Assembly (NCBI GenBank): GCA_001824455.1
Contig: MHXL01000151.1
Location: forward strand, 1 to 5,598
DNA: 5,598 nucleotides
Origin: Desulfuromonadaceae bacterium GWB2_53_15
GTDB lineage: Bacteria > Desulfobacterota > Desulfuromonadia > Geobacterales > Pseudopelobacteraceae
Direction: 5' to 3'
Shown: piece by piece, positions 5,533-5,598 of the stretch
How the letters are laid out: every line of letters starts with the position of its first letter
Numbering within the stretch: the stretch's first letter is position 1
The notes under the pieces: generated by a model
What the model saw: only the letters and a program-made list of their open reading frames with translations
Database searches by the model: none
What the model was told of the DNA's origin: nothing
Program-made: the position numbers and the translations under genes

Positions 5533-5598
5533 ATGTTCCATAAAGTACTTATTGCCAATCGTGGTGAGATCGCCATTCGTATTATTCGCGCCTGCAAG
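5533..5598 (+). CDS. accC: Biotin carboxylase, first 22 codons (3' end outside window)
   Basis: AccC carboxylates the biotin on AccB using ATP and bicarbonate. Only the N-terminus is present: MFHKVLIANRGEIAIRIIRACK. The segment KVLIANRGEIAIRIIRA is the characteristic start of biotin carboxylase domains, and its place right after accB identifies it as the acetyl-CoA carboxylase subunit and not pyruvate carboxylase. GGGAG (5521-5525) lies 7 bases before the ATG. Family length is about 450 residues, so nearly all of the gene is beyond the window edge. The 101-bp gap from accB is wide for a pair of subunit genes and carries a hairpin and a promoter-like pattern. Confidence 0.95.
   Translation, partial: MFHKVLIANRGEIAIRIIRACK

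Overview
The window reads as an ordinary chromosomal stretch of a Gram-negative bacterium, with every gene on the + strand. The gene set, the protein sequences and especially the Roadblock/LC7 plus TPR pair inside a shikimate cluster point to the Desulfuromonadales/Geobacter relatives (Desulfobacterota). The base composition looks moderate, by eye near 50% GC. The lineage is inferred from remembered synteny and has not been tested by a search.

Layout, left to right: the C-terminal two thirds of chorismate synthase (aroC, 1-786, cut by the window edge); a 135-bp AT-rich gap with a direct repeat, an imperfect dyad and a TTGACA hexamer; 3-dehydroquinate synthase (aroB, 922-2001); a TPR protein with an acidic linker (2005-2952); a Roadblock/LC7 protein (2943-3305) that overlaps the TPR gene by 10 bp; type II 3-dehydroquinate dehydratase (aroQ, 3307-3738); an 80-bp gap; an M24 Xaa-Pro peptidase (3819-4886); a 74-bp gap; the biotin carboxyl carrier protein of acetyl-CoA carboxylase (accB, 4961-5431); a 101-bp gap with a small hairpin; and the first 22 codons of biotin carboxylase (accC, from 5533).

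Four genes, aroB to aroQ, are packed with gaps of 3 bp, -10 bp and 1 bp, so they are very probably one transcript with coupled translation. AroB and AroQ catalyse the second and third steps of the shikimate pathway, and AroC the last. AccB and AccC are two subunits of acetyl-CoA carboxylase, which makes malonyl-CoA for fatty acid synthesis. The M24 peptidase, lying between the two groups, is a housekeeping proline-peptide hydrolase.

No tRNA, rRNA, insertion sequence, CRISPR array or clear rho-independent terminator was seen. The only part without an assigned biochemical function is the TPR/Roadblock pair. It is the best candidate for undescribed biology here, although it looks like a conserved lineage module rather than something foreign.
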